This document shows, in pieces, positions 26,205-35,119 of a DNA stretch of 64,000 nt (its first letter is position 1; each line of letters opens with the position of its first letter). The translations under genes were made by a program, and so were the position numbers. The notes below the pieces were generated by a model. That model did not search any database, was not told the origin of the DNA, and saw only the letters and a list, made by a program, of their open reading frames with translations. This DNA comes from Aromatoleum petrolei (lineage in GTDB: Bacteria; Pseudomonadota; Gammaproteobacteria; Burkholderiales; Rhodocyclaceae), in NCBI RefSeq assembly GCF_017894385.1, contig NZ_CP059560.1, forward strand, positions 2,170,001 through 2,234,000, read 5' to 3'.

Positions 26205-27128
26205 ATGCCACGCCGCCCAGCCCTTTCCCGCCGCAGAGCGGTCCTCGCCACGATCCTCGTCGCTGCCGCCGTTGCAGCGACCGGCGCCCAGGCGGAAATC
26301 GCGATGCGCGACGACACCGGCCGCGAGGTGAAGCTCGCACGCCCCGCCCAGCGCATCGTGAGCCTCGCCCCCCACGTCACCGAGCTGCTGTTCGCGGCGG
26401 GCGCGGGCGAGCGCATCGTCGGGGTGGTGGCATACAGCGATTACCCCGAAGCGGCGCGCAAGCTGCCGCGTGTGGGCGGCTACACCAACGTCGACATGGA
26501 GGCGGTCGCCGCGCTCAAACCCGACCTCGTGATTGCATGGAAGAGCGGCAACCGCGGCGCGCACCTGGACAAGCTCGCGGCACTGGGCATCCCGGTCTTC
26601 CTGAACGAGCCGCGCAGCCTGGACGACGTCGCGCGCAGCCTGGAAATCATGGGCCGGCTCGCCGGCGCCGACGCGGCTGGCCGCGCCGCGGCGGACGCAT
26701 TCCGGGCGCGCAAGGGGGCGCTCGCCGCGGGCTTCGGACAACGCCCGCGCGTGAGGATGTTCTACCAGATCTGGGACAAGCCGCTGATGACGATCAACGA
26801 CGAGCATCTGATCTCGGACGTGATCCGCCTGTGCGGCGGCGAGAACGTGTTCGCCAGGCTCACGCAGCTGGCGCCGACGATTGGCGTGGAAAGCGTTCTG
26901 GCGGCCGACCCCGAGGTGATCGTCGCGAGCGGCATGGGCGAGGCACGGCCGGAATGGTTGGACAGCTGGAAGCGCTGGCCGAAGCTCACTGCGACCGCAC
27001 GTGACAATCTCTACTTCGTACCGCCGGAACTGATCCAGCGCCACACGCCGCGCATCCTCGACGGGGCCGCGATGCTGTGCGACCAGCTTGAGATGGCGCG
27101 CGCCAAGCGCCCCGCCGGAAACAGGTGA
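26205..27128 (+). CDS. btuF: Cobalamin ABC transporter substrate-binding protein (BtuF-like)
   Basis: A 307-residue periplasmic binding protein with a signal peptide (about 1-29) and a helical-backbone metal/B12-binding fold: RIVSLAPHVTELLFAAGAGERIVGVVAYSDYPEAA, YTNVDMEAVAALKPDLVIAW and QLAPTIGVESVLAADPEVIV. It would deliver cobalamin or cobinamide to a BtuCD importer, but no permease or ATPase genes are adjacent. It closes the cbiB-cobD-radical SAM run with a gap of 7 bases. Siderophore or haem binding cannot be excluded by sequence, but the context supports B12. Confidence 0.85.
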   Translation: MPRRPALSRRRAVLATILVAAAVAATGAQAEIAMRDDTGREVKLARPAQRIVSLAPHVTELLFAAGAGERIVGVVAYSDYPEAARKLPRVGGYTNVDMEAVAALKPDLVIAWKSGNRGAHLDKLAALGIPVFLNEPRSLDDVARSLEIMGRLAGADAAGRAAADAFRARKGALAAGFGQRPRVRMFYQIWDKPLMTINDEHLISDVIRLCGGENVFARLTQLAPTIGVESVLAADPEVIVASGMGEARPEWLDSWKRWPKLTATARDNLYFVPPELIQRHTPRILDGAAMLCDQLEMARAKRPAGNR

Positions 27129-27174
27129 AGCGGAGCGAACGAAGGGACTTTTTGACGACGTGGCCCGGCCGCGC

Positions 27175-28308
27175 TCAGGCGCGGCGAGCGCGCTCGTAAC
27201 GCTGGCGCCAGTCGCGCCGTGAATCCTGCCACCACGCACGGTCGAACACCCACGACAACGTCGGCAGGATGGGACCGAGATGGGTGTTGGCCAGCGACTC
27301 GCCGCCGCACACGGGGACCTTCGGATCGACGCGCAGCACGCGCAGGCGCTCGGCAAGCGTGGGATGGAAGTCGGCCTCGGACGCGGCGCCGCCGAACATG
27401 TCGTGAATGTTCACCGGGCCGGGCTGCGGTCGGCGGAATCCCGCAAGCACGCCCAGCCCCATCTCGCGGAAGGGGCGGATCAGCGGCTGGGGCGTGGAAC
27501 GGCTTTGCGCCATGACCTTGCGCCAGTAGTCCTCGTTGAGGAAACGCTCCTTCAGCGCGACCTCGACCAGCGCCTCACCCACCCGCTGGGCACCGACCAC
27601 GCGCGCTGCGCCGGCATCGGCCTCGAACTCCTCCAGGCGCGACAGGCGCATCGCCGCGCGCAGGTCGCCCGCGGTCCACTTGTCCAGCGCGCGACCAAGG
27701 CGCGGCGCATCCTCGATGCAGCGGTCGAGCGCGCGGAACCACCACGCGCGCAGGTGCCCCCACCAGCCGTCCAGCCCGCGGCGCTGTGCTGCGAGGTGGG
27801 CGAATTCGTGCGCGAGGATCGCGCCGAACTGGCGCCGGGTGATGCTGTGCGCCAGCGGCAGGCCGATCATCAGGTGCGTTTCGAGCGGGCCGACCCAGCC
27901 CCAACGTGGCCGTTGCAGAATCGCTGCATTCATGTCGCCGACCACCCACACCGCGTCGATGCGGATTCCGCCAAAGCGCTTGCCGGTGCGCTCGATGAGG
28001 CGGAACAGCCCTTCCGCGAGTTCCTCCGGCAGGCGCACGCCGTCGGGGCGGGCAACCGGCGCGAACAGCCAGCCGCACACGAGCACGCACAAGGCCGTCG
28101 CGATCAGGAAGCTGACGACCGCAACCAGTGCCAGCAACACGTTGCCCGCGACCAGGGCTGACCAGGTTTCGACGACCAGCTTCACCACGACGGCGCCCAG
28201 CACGAAGGCGAGCAGCCCCATTGCCGAGAGGCCCGCCGTGGCGCGCAGACCGAGCCGGCGAGCGAGCCGTGCGCGAGTGCGCGAGAGGCGGTTTTGGACT
28301 GCGGCCAT
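27175..28308 (-). CDS. Membrane M48-like zinc metallopeptidase
   Basis: A 377-residue protein with two N-terminal membrane helices (about 27-50 and 52-85) and a cytoplasmic or peripheral metallopeptidase domain with HEFAH (157-161). A downstream RLEEFEADAGAARVVG stretch supplies the third zinc ligand, as in M48 HtpX/Ste24 relatives. The C-terminus has FHPTLAERLRVL, as in other family members. It may serve in membrane protein quality control. The start at MAAVQN has a GGGGTG upstream; an in-frame ATG 24 bases earlier has no ribosome site. Convergent with btuF. Confidence 0.82.
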   Translation of the reverse strand: MAAVQNRLSRTRARLARRLGLRATAGLSAMGLLAFVLGAVVVKLVVETWSALVAGNVLLALVAVVSFLIATALCVLVCGWLFAPVARPDGVRLPEELAEGLFRLIERTGKRFGGIRIDAVWVVGDMNAAILQRPRWGWVGPLETHLMIGLPLAHSITRRQFGAILAHEFAHLAAQRRGLDGWWGHLRAWWFRALDRCIEDAPRLGRALDKWTAGDLRAAMRLSRLEEFEADAGAARVVGAQRVGEALVEVALKERFLNEDYWRKVMAQSRSTPQPLIRPFREMGLGVLAGFRRPQPGPVNIHDMFGGAASEADFHPTLAERLRVLRVDPKVPVCGGESLANTHLGPILPTLSWVFDRAWWQDSRRDWRQRYERARRA

Positions 28309-28462
28309 GAACGAGGCACCCCGAGAAACCATGATCGAAACACGGAATATACTTAACAAGACGTAAGCACAACATTGCACCTTAGTGATACGTCCGCCAA
28401 CAATTTGCATATAAATCAATGTAGAAGCAGCGCAGAACGTGGAAATCCGCCTTACACGATCA

Positions 28463-28492
28463 TTGTTGCGCCGCAGGAAAAAAGTGTAGAAT
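28463..28492 (+). promoter_or_regulatory. Probable sigma70 promoter for rhlE
   Basis: TTGTTG (28463-28468), 18 bases, TAGAAT (28487-28492). This gives a leader of about 130 bases before the helicase start. The gap 28309-28631 is AT-richer than its surroundings and holds no gene that I can recognise; a long leader is common for cold-responsive helicase genes, but no structure is assigned. Confidence 0.45.
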
Positions 28493-28631
28493 TGCAACAC
28501 CTGTGTCCTTGACCAATCGGTCACAGGCCCTCCGATACACCCCCGTTGCGACCATTTCCGGTCGCACAACCCCGCCCGCCTCGATTGGTGTCGCTCTAAC
28601 GCAGCGACAGGCCGTCGCTGGAGCATCCTTC

Positions 28632-30158
28632 TTGATCACTTCCGAAGTTTCCTTCGCCAGTCTCGGACTGGCCGAACCCCTTTTGCGCGCCATTTCCGAA
28701 TCGGGCTACACGCAACCGACGCCGATCCAGGCGCAGGCCATTCCGCTGGTGCTGGCCGGTGGCGACCTGCTTGCCGCAGCCCAGACCGGCACCGGCAAGA
28801 CCGCGGGCTTCACGCTGCCGCTGCTGCACCGGCTGTCCACCACCTCCGCCAGCGCCCCCAAGGCCGGTCGTCCGCGCTGCCTGATCCTGACCCCGACGCG
28901 CGAACTCGCGGCACAGGTCGAGGAATCCGTGCAGACCTACGGCAAGCACCTGCCGCTGACCTCGATGGTCATGTTCGGCGGCGTGAACATCAATCCGCAG
29001 ATCACGGCACTGAAGAAGCGCGTCGACATCCTCGTCGCGACCCCCGGGCGTCTGCTGGACCATGCCGGGCAGAAGACGGTGGACCTGTCCGGGGTCGAGA
29101 TCCTCGTCCTCGACGAGGCCGACCGCATGCTGGACATGGGCTTCATCCGCGACATCCGCAAGGTGCTCGCGCTGCTGCCGAAGCAGCGCCAGAACCTGCT
29201 GTTCTCGGCGACCTTCTCGGACGAGATCCGCTCGCTCGCCAACGGCCTGCTGAACAACCCCGGCTGCGTCGAGGTCGCTCGCCGCAACACCACCACCGAA
29301 CTGGTCGAACAGTCCGTGTATTCGGTGCCGCAGAAGCAGAAACGCGACCTGCTCGTGCATCTGGTGAAGGAACACGACTGGCATCAGGTGCTGGTGTTCA
29401 CGCGCACCAAGCACGGCGCCAACCGGCTGGCCGAATACCTCGGCAAGCACGGCATTCCGGCCGCGGCGATCCACGGCAACAAGAGCCAGGCGGCGCGCAC
29501 GCGCGCGCTGTCGCAGTTCAAGGACAACTCATTGCCGGTTCTGGTGGCGACGGACATCGCGGCGCGCGGCCTGGACATCGACCAGTTGCCGCAGGTGGTG
29601 AACTTCGAGCTGCCGAACGTGCCGGAAGACTACGTGCACCGCATCGGCCGCACGGGCCGCGCCGGGGCGACGGGCAAGGCGATCTCCTTCGTCGACAGTG
29701 AGGAGCGGCCTTATCTGGCGTCGATCGAGCGCCTGATCAAGCGCAGCATCGAGCGCGCCACGGTGCCGGAATTCGTGACCCACGCGCCCGATCCGGGCGA
29801 CAACGACCGCCCGCCGCGCGATCCGCGCCAGGCGTCGGGACGGCGCAATGACGGCCGCGCTCCGCGCCAGCCGCAGACCGAACGTCCCGCGCCGCGGGCG
29901 CAGGCACATGGGGCGAACCGCCAGCCGGCACGCCAAGGCGCGCAAGGCCCCGCGGGCAACGGCGGCAAGCCGGCGAATCGCCCGGCGCACAACGGCGAGA
30001 CGAACCGGAACGGTGCGCCGCGCGGTCAGGACGCAGGCGCCACTCGCGCGCCGCGCACGGGCGATGCGCCGCGCGCAGCGGCACGTCCGGATTCGGGGCG
30101 CAGCCCGGCGCCGCGCGCTGCGCTCTTCAGCGCCAAGCCGGGCAATCGGCGCGACTGA
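28632..30158 (+). CDS. rhlE: DEAD-box RNA helicase (RhlE type)
   Basis: A 508-residue ATP-dependent RNA helicase. From the N-terminus: [13 protein letters not shown] and the Q motif [13 protein letters not shown], Walker A AQTGTGKT, the DEAD motif [16 protein letters not shown] in LFSATFSDE, and the motif VI region [11 protein letters not shown] basic, Arg/Ala/Pro/Gly-rich tail (about 390-508) is typical of RhlE and binds RNA. It acts in ribosome assembly or mRNA turnover. A TTG start is chosen because GGAG lies eight bases upstream and it begins right at the family N-terminus; the frame is open back to a GTG at 28503, but the added residues look non-coding. Confidence 0.92.
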   Translation: MITSEVSFASLGLAEPLLRAISESGYTQPTPIQAQAIPLVLAGGDLLAAAQTGTGKTAGFTLPLLHRLSTTSASAPKAGRPRCLILTPTRELAAQVEESVQTYGKHLPLTSMVMFGGVNINPQITALKKRVDILVATPGRLLDHAGQKTVDLSGVEILVLDEADRMLDMGFIRDIRKVLALLPKQRQNLLFSATFSDEIRSLANGLLNNPGCVEVARRNTTTELVEQSVYSVPQKQKRDLLVHLVKEHDWHQVLVFTRTKHGANRLAEYLGKHGIPAAAIHGNKSQAARTRALSQFKDNSLPVLVATDIAARGLDIDQLPQVVNFELPNVPEDYVHRIGRTGRAGATGKAISFVDSEERPYLASIERLIKRSIERATVPEFVTHAPDPGDNDRPPRDPRQASGRRNDGRAPRQPQTERPAPRAQAHGANRQPARQGAQGPAGNGGKPANRPAHNGETNRNGAPRGQDAGATRAPRTGDAPRAAARPDSGRSPAPRAALFSAKPGNRRD

Positions 30159-30216
30159 GGCGGCAACCAAGCCGGCAATTGCGGCGGCAACTGAGCGTCA
30201 CCGCGACGGGGGCGGC

Positions 30217-30936
30217 TCAGCCGCGCCGCACCCCGACGACTTTTTGATAGAGACCACCGAACAAGGTGGTCTTTTTCCATTCGAACCCCTCGCCCCGCGG
30301 CGAAATCGCAGTGATGTCGACATCGAGTAGCGAAGGGGCGAAAGGCTCGAGCCAGCGGAAGACCTGCGCCATGACGGGACGCAGGGGATGCCAGGGCCGG
30401 GTGCGATGGTAATCGACGAACACGATCTTGCCGCCCGGCTCGACCGCCCCGAGGAGGTTGTGCACGATGCACGCCCGCTCGACCGGCGGGACTTCATGCA
30501 GCAGGAAGAAGCAGCACACCGCCTCGTGTGACTCGGGTGCGAGGCAATCGGGCCGCGCCAGGTCGCCCTGGCGCACCTCGGCGTGCGTGAGTCCGTCGAG
30601 CTTGCGGCGGGCATTCGCAACCTGGATCGGCGCGACGTCGATGACTTCGAGTGCGCCCGTGTCGCCGACACGCTCGGCGAGCAGGCGCGAGAACGGTCCG
30701 TAGACACACGCGGCCTGCAACAGGCGCTGACCCGGAGCGAACTCCTCGACCGCTGCGCGCATCAGGCGCCGGGCGTTGCCCCACAGGATGGCGGAAACGA
30801 CCCATTCCTTGTCCAGCCAGGGCAGGGTGCGATGGCTCAGATAGGCCCAGTGATAGGTGCGCGACAGGTAGGACGGCACGGCACAGGCGTTTGTCGCAGG
30901 CTGCATCATGGCGGGATCGGCAGAAATCTGTGTCAT
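30217..30936 (-). CDS. rquA: Rhodoquinone biosynthesis methyltransferase-like protein RquA
   Basis: A 239-residue class I SAM-methyltransferase-like protein. Features recalled from RquA are YLSRTYHWAYLSHRTLP with VSAILWGN before a divergent SAM site (LLQAACVYGPFSRLLAERVG), then FFLLHEVPPVERA, KIVFVDYHR, HPLRPVMAQ and FGGLYQKVV at the end. RquA converts ubiquinone to rhodoquinone, a low-potential quinone used with fumarate as acceptor. Its presence would mean anaerobic fumarate reduction. The start at MTQISADP is used; ATG at 30948 is an alternative. It is convergent with rhlE, whose terminator lies within the 3' end of this gene. The family call is from memory of motifs and should be confirmed. 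Confidence 0.78.
   Translation of the reverse strand: MTQISADPAMMQPATNACAVPSYLSRTYHWAYLSHRTLPWLDKEWVVSAILWGNARRLMRAAVEEFAPGQRLLQAACVYGPFSRLLAERVGDTGALEVIDVAPIQVANARRKLDGLTHAEVRQGDLARPDCLAPESHEAVCCFFLLHEVPPVERACIVHNLLGAVEPGGKIVFVDYHRTRPWHPLRPVMAQVFRWLEPFAPSLLDVDITAISPRGEGFEWKKTTLFGGLYQKVVGVRRG
30251..30276 (+). terminator. rhlE terminator inside the convergent rquA gene
   Basis: Perfect 8-base stem AGACCACC and GGTGGTCT with a six-base loop, followed by five T in the plus direction. It lies about 90 bases after the rhlE stop and falls within rquA codons for the TTLFGGLYQ stretch, so one sequence serves as both terminator and conserved protein code. Confidence 0.7.
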
Positions 30937-31093
30937 GCCCGCCAGCATAACCGGATCCGCTGAAGCGGGGAACGCCGAGTGCATACTCCGGCAGTATTCA
31001 CGGGGATGCGGACTCCCCGGCATGGGCAGGCGGGGCTGGCTGGCGCTTGCCGCGGCGGCTTCCGTCCGAGGTCGCTGCCCGAGGTCGCAGCAC

Positions 31094-31123
31094 TTGCATC
31101 GCGGGATGAATATCGCCTATGCT
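31094..31123 (+). promoter_or_regulatory. Promoter of the cobalamin operon
   Basis: TTGCAT (31094-31099), 18 bases, TATGCT (31118-31123). Transcription would start near 31130, just where the riboswitch begins, which supports the call. Confidence 0.6.
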
Positions 31124-31132
31124 CCGCGCTGA

Positions 31133-31333
31133 ATTCGATCCGGGTTCCCCTGCGTGCGACCGCGCGCCGGGGTGAAACGGGAAGTCCGGTGACGTCCGGG
31201 GACATGCTCCCCCGACCAGTCCGGCGCAGCCCCCGCTGCTGTAAGCCTGACGGATCCGCCACATGCCACTGAGCCTTGCGCTCGGGAAGGCGGCGGAATC
31301 CGGTGGAAGGCGAGCCAGAAGACCGGCCCGATC
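31133..31333 (+). ncRNA. Cobalamin (AdoCbl) riboswitch
   Basis: About 200 bases of leader with the family's conserved blocks in order: the GGTGAAACGGGAAG block near 31171, GTCCGGCGCAGCCCCCGCTGCTGTAAGC near 31220 (shown here in part by its CAGCCCCCGC core), GGCGGAATCCGG and the B12 box GAGCCAGAAGACC at 31312-31324. It binds adenosylcobalamin and lowers expression of the downstream operon. The coding start lies about 155 bases further on, with a small CGGGC-TTCT-GCCCG hairpin (31396-31409) between; whether control is by termination or ribosome access cannot be told. Confidence 0.9.
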
Positions 31334-31489
31334 GATTTGGAAGGTTTGTGCCCCGGGGTGTGGGCTTGCCGACTGGAATCCGATCGCGTCCGCTGCGGGC
31401 TTCTGCCCGTTCGCGCCGTCTCATCGACCCAGCCTCAAGTTTCGTTTCCGCTTCCCCGGTGCGTGTTCAATGCACTCGCGGGGAGCCGT

Positions 31490-32296
31490 ATGCATTCCAA
31501 GTCCCAGCCGGGAACCGTGTGGTTCGTCGGCGCCGGTCCGGGTGATCCGGACCTGATCACCGTGAAGGGCCGCCGCCTGCTCGAACAGGCGGGCGGCATC
31601 CTGTTCGCCGGCTCGCTCGTCGATCAGGCGGCGACACTCCACGCCCCCAAAGGCTGCACGATCCGCGACTCGAAGGACATGACGCTCGAGGAGATGAGCG
31701 CATGGCTGATCGACGCGGCATCCCGCAGCGAGACCGTCGTGCGGCTGCAGACCGGAGATCCTGGCCTGTACGGAGCGTTGATCGAGATGACGCGGCTGCT
31801 CGATGCGGCGGGGGTGCGGTGGAAGGTCGTGCCGGGCGTGTCCTCGGCGCTCGCCTCCGCTGCCGCCGCCGGCGAAACGCTGACGCTGCCGGAAGTCACG
31901 CAGACCGTGATCCTCACCCGCGTCGCCGGCCGCACGCCGATGCCGGCGGGCGAGGAGCTCGATGCGCTCGCGGCGCACCGCACGACGTTGTGCATCTTCC
32001 TGTCGATCACGCTGCTGCACGAGGTGCAGGACGCGCTACGCCGCGCCGGCTGGCCGGAGGACGCGCCCATCCTCGTCGTGCAGAAGGCGAGCTGGCCGGG
32101 CGAGGAGAAGATCGTGCGCGGCACGCTCGCCGACATCAAGAAGAAGTGCCAGGCAGAAAGAATCGCCTCGCAGGCCATGATCATCGCCAGCCCCGCCCTG
32201 GGCGCACGCGACTGGCCGGAGATCGCCCGTTCGAAACTCTACGACCCGGCCTTCAGTCACCGCTTCCGCCGGGCCAACGTCACGGAGAACGCATGA
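31490..32296 (+). CDS. cbiF: Cobalt-precorrin-4 C11-methyltransferase
   Basis: A 268-residue tetrapyrrole methylase (CbiF/CobM) that methylates C-11 of the corrin precursor. WFVGAGPGDPDLITVKGRRLL is the family N-terminus, followed by LQTGDPGLYGALIEM and VPGVSSALASAAAAGETLTLPE, the CbiF-specific region. The ATG is preceded by CGGGGAG. It is the first gene behind the riboswitch. The stop overlaps the next start (ATGA), so translation is coupled to cbiX. A longer open frame to 31337 would run into the leader and is rejected. Confidence 0.95.
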   Translation: MHSKSQPGTVWFVGAGPGDPDLITVKGRRLLEQAGGILFAGSLVDQAATLHAPKGCTIRDSKDMTLEEMSAWLIDAASRSETVVRLQTGDPGLYGALIEMTRLLDAAGVRWKVVPGVSSALASAAAAGETLTLPEVTQTVILTRVAGRTPMPAGEELDALAAHRTTLCIFLSITLLHEVQDALRRAGWPEDAPILVVQKASWPGEEKIVRGTLADIKKKCQAERIASQAMIIASPALGARDWPEIARSKLYDPAFSHRFRRANVTENA

Positions 32297-33252
32297 TGCA
32301 AGACACCACGATCCTGCTGGTGGGCCACGGCTCGCGCAATCGCGCGGGCAACGACGAGATCGAACGCTTTGCCGCCGAATGGCGCGCGCGCCGCCCGGAG
32401 TGGCGCATCGAGGCCTGCTTCATCGAGTACGCCGACGTGCTGCTCGACACCGGGCTCGACCGCGCCGCCCGCGGGGCGAAGCGCGTGATCGTGATCCCCT
32501 TCATCCTCAACGCGGCGGGCCACGTGAAGATGGAGATCCCGGCGGCGATCGAGGCGGCGCGCGGACGCCATCCGGGCGTGGCCTTCGACTGCACGCGCCA
32601 CCTCGGCGTGGGGCGCGAGATCTTCGAGGTGCTGATGAACCAGCTCGACCGCCTGATGCGCGCACTGCACATGCCCGATCCCTGCACGACCGGCGTGATC
32701 CTGCTCGGCCGCGGCTCGTCGGATGCGGGCGCGAACGGCGAGCTCGCAAAGATGGCGCGCTGGATCTTCGAGGATACCGACCACGAGCTCGTCGACCTCG
32801 CCTTCACCGGGGTGACCTGGCCGCGGCTGGAAACGGCGGTGCAGCGCCAGGTGCGCCTGGGCATGACCCAGATCGCGGTGGTGCCGGTGTATCTCTTCAC
32901 CGGCGTGCTGATCGAGCGCATCGACGCGCAGCTTGCGCGGCTGCGCGCGCAGTACCCGCAAATCGCCTTCGCGCTCGGCACGCATTTCGGCTTCGACGCG
33001 GGGATTTTCGGGCTGGTCGAGGCACGCGTCGCGGATGCCGGCGGCAATGAAGGCAGTCTCCTCGAATGCGATGGCTGCAAGTACCGCCTCGCCGCCGAGG
33101 CCGAACACCTGCACGACCACAGCCACACGGCAGGCCACCACGCGCACGCCGGGCACGACCACCTATACCACGATCACGGCCACGCCTGTTCCCACCACTC
33201 ATCGACCAACAACCGACCGCACGCCGGTTGCACCCACCACTCCCACGCCTGA
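32293..33252 (+). CDS. cbiX: Sirohydrochlorin cobaltochelatase CbiX, with His-rich tail
   Basis: A 319-residue long-form CbiX with two chelatase domains: the first (about 5-125) begins LLVGHGSRNRAGNDEIE, with the metal-binding histidine; the second (about 135-260) has LLGRGSSDAGANGE and GTHFGFDAGIF. Cobalt is inserted into sirohydrochlorin early in the oxygen-independent pathway. The last about 48 residues contain 18 histidines plus cysteines and would bind metal, perhaps storing cobalt or nickel. A conserved LECDGCKYR stretch precedes the tail and may be an iron-sulfur or metal site. The start overlaps the cbiF stop. Confidence 0.93.
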   Translation: MMQDTTILLVGHGSRNRAGNDEIERFAAEWRARRPEWRIEACFIEYADVLLDTGLDRAARGAKRVIVIPFILNAAGHVKMEIPAAIEAARGRHPGVAFDCTRHLGVGREIFEVLMNQLDRLMRALHMPDPCTTGVILLGRGSSDAGANGELAKMARWIFEDTDHELVDLAFTGVTWPRLETAVQRQVRLGMTQIAVVPVYLFTGVLIERIDAQLARLRAQYPQIAFALGTHFGFDAGIFGLVEARVADAGGNEGSLLECDGCKYRLAAEAEHLHDHSHTAGHHAHAGHDHLYHDHGHACSHHSSTNNRPHAGCTHHSHA

Positions 33253-33255
33253 ACC

Positions 33256-33942
33256 ATGCACACGAACGTCGTCACCGAACAGCTCACCGCCGCCGGACGT
33301 GCGATCGAGCACGACTCCTTCGCCATCATCGACGCCGAGGTGGGCGGCCACGACTACGGGCCGGACCAGTGGCCCGTCGTGCGCCGCATGATCCACGCCA
33401 ACGCGGACTTCGAATTCAACGGCCTGACCGATTTTCACGGCGACGCGGTGGCGGCGGGCCTCGCAGCGATCATCAGAGGCGGCACACGCATCGTCGCCGA
33501 CGTCGAGATGATCTGCGTCGGCCTGTCGGCCTCGCGCCTCGCGCACTTCGGCATGAGCACGCACCAGTTCATCTCGGACGCGGACGTGATCGCGCAGGCC
33601 AAGGCCGAGGAGACCACGCGCGCCGTGCAGGCGATGCGCAAGGCGCACCGCCAGGGGCTGCTGGACGGCGCGATCGTCGGCATCGGCAACGCGCCGACCG
33701 CGCTGATCGAGGTCGTGCGCCTGATCCGCGAGGAAGGCGCGCGCCCGGCGCTGGTGATCGGCATGCCGGTCGGCTTCGTGTCGGCGGCCGAGTCGAAGGA
33801 CCTGATGGCGGAAGTCGATGAGGTGCCCTGGATCGTGATCCGCGGCCGCAAGGGCGGCTCGACGCTGGTCGTCGCGGCGATCCATGCGCTGCTGGGGCTG
33901 GCCGAAGCGCGCCAGCGCGAACAGCAAGCGCAGACGGCTTAA
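33256..33942 (+). CDS. cbiC: Cobalt-precorrin-8 methylmutase
   Basis: A 228-residue CbiC/CobH protein that shifts the methyl group from C-11 to C-12 to give cobyrinic acid. The characteristic stretch RRMIHANADFEFNGLTDFHGDAV includes the catalytic histidine, and AIVGIGNAPTAL and GMPVGFVSAAESKD are further family marks. It starts 3 bases after cbiX. Nothing unusual in length or composition. Confidence 0.95.
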   Translation: MHTNVVTEQLTAAGRAIEHDSFAIIDAEVGGHDYGPDQWPVVRRMIHANADFEFNGLTDFHGDAVAAGLAAIIRGGTRIVADVEMICVGLSASRLAHFGMSTHQFISDADVIAQAKAEETTRAVQAMRKAHRQGLLDGAIVGIGNAPTALIEVVRLIREEGARPALVIGMPVGFVSAAESKDLMAEVDEVPWIVIRGRKGGSTLVVAAIHALLGLAEARQREQQAQTA

Positions 33943-33955
33943 GCGGGGGCGAACC

Positions 33956-35119
33956 ATGGCAGCGGACCACGCCTTGCCGGAGAAGGTACGCAAGGGCGAC
34001 GCGAAGCGCGAGCGCGGCAACCGCACGGGCTTCACGACCGGCGCGAACTCGGCCGCCGCGGCGACCGCGGCGACGCTCGGCCTCGTGCATGGCGAGGTAC
34101 CGGCCGAGATCGAGTGCGTGCTGCCGAACACGATGCACGTGACGTTTCGCATCACCGAGGGCCGCATCGAGGGCGACTGCGCCCACGCGGTGAGCATCAA
34201 GGACGCGGGTGATGATCCGGACGCGACCGACAAGGCGCACCTGAGCGCCGACGTGCGACGCATCCCGAACGGCGGCGGCGAAGTGATCCTGAAGGGCGGC
34301 CCGGGCGTCGGCGTGGTCACGAAACCGGGCCTCGGGCTCGAAGTCGGCGGCCCGGCGATCAACCCGGTGCCGCGGAAGAGCATCTGCGAGAACGTCGCAC
34401 GCGCCGGCGCCGCGATCCTTGCCGCTGGCGACAGCCTGGAGGTGACGATCTCGGTGCCCGGCGGCGAGGAGATGGCGAAGAAGACGCTCAACGCGCGCCT
34501 GGGCATCCTCGGCGGCATCTCCATCCTCGGCACGACCGGGATCGTGCGGCCCTACTCGACCGCGGCGTTCCGCGCGAGCGTGATCCAGGCGGTCGACGTC
34601 GCCGCGAACCAGGGCCAGACGACGGTGGTGTTCACCACCGGCGGGCGCACCGAGAAGTGCGCGATGCGCGAGCTCCCCGAGCTCGACGAGGCCTGCTTCG
34701 TGCAGATGGGCGACTTCGTCAAGGCGGCGTTCTCGACCGCGGTAAAGCACGGGATGCAGCGCGTCGTCGTCGGCGCGATGGTCGGGAAGCTCACGAAGAT
34801 CGCGCAGGGCCTGTCGGTGACGCACGCCTGGCGCGAGGAGATCGACCGCGCGCTGATCGCGGAGGCGGCGACCGAGGTCGGCGCGCCGCCGGACGTCGTC
34901 GAGCAGATCCGCGCCGCCGAGACCGCGCGCTTCGCCGCCGAAAGCCTCGCCGAACTGGGCCTCACCGTGCCCTTCCACCGCGCGCTCGCGATGCGCGCGA
35001 TCCGTTCCTTGCGCGAACGCTATCCCGGCCCGCACCGGCTGACCGTGCTCGCGTGCAACTTCGAAGGCGTGCCCATCATCACCGTGGAGGAATCGGAATG
35101 TCTGACCTGCGCTGCCTGA
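33956..35119 (+). CDS. cbiD: Cobalt-precorrin-5B C1-methyltransferase CbiD
   Basis: A 387-residue CbiD, found in the oxygen-independent route. RTGFTTGANSAAAATAA is the usual N-terminus, with PNGGGEVILKGGPGVGVVTKPGL, INPVPRKSI, LGILGGISILGTTGIVRPYS and VGKLTKIAQG. In this family TTG-containing positions often read TTGSCAAAA; here it is TTGANSAAAA, a variant. The start follows GCGGGGGCG. Its last 22 bases overlap the start of cbiET, pointing to coupled translation. Confidence 0.95.
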   Translation: MAADHALPEKVRKGDAKRERGNRTGFTTGANSAAAATAATLGLVHGEVPAEIECVLPNTMHVTFRITEGRIEGDCAHAVSIKDAGDDPDATDKAHLSADVRRIPNGGGEVILKGGPGVGVVTKPGLGLEVGGPAINPVPRKSICENVARAGAAILAAGDSLEVTISVPGGEEMAKKTLNARLGILGGISILGTTGIVRPYSTAAFRASVIQAVDVAANQGQTTVVFTTGGRTEKCAMRELPELDEACFVQMGDFVKAAFSTAVKHGMQRVVVGAMVGKLTKIAQGLSVTHAWREEIDRALIAEAATEVGAPPDVVEQIRAAETARFAAESLAELGLTVPFHRALAMRAIRSLRERYPGPHRLTVLACNFEGVPIITVEESECLTCAA

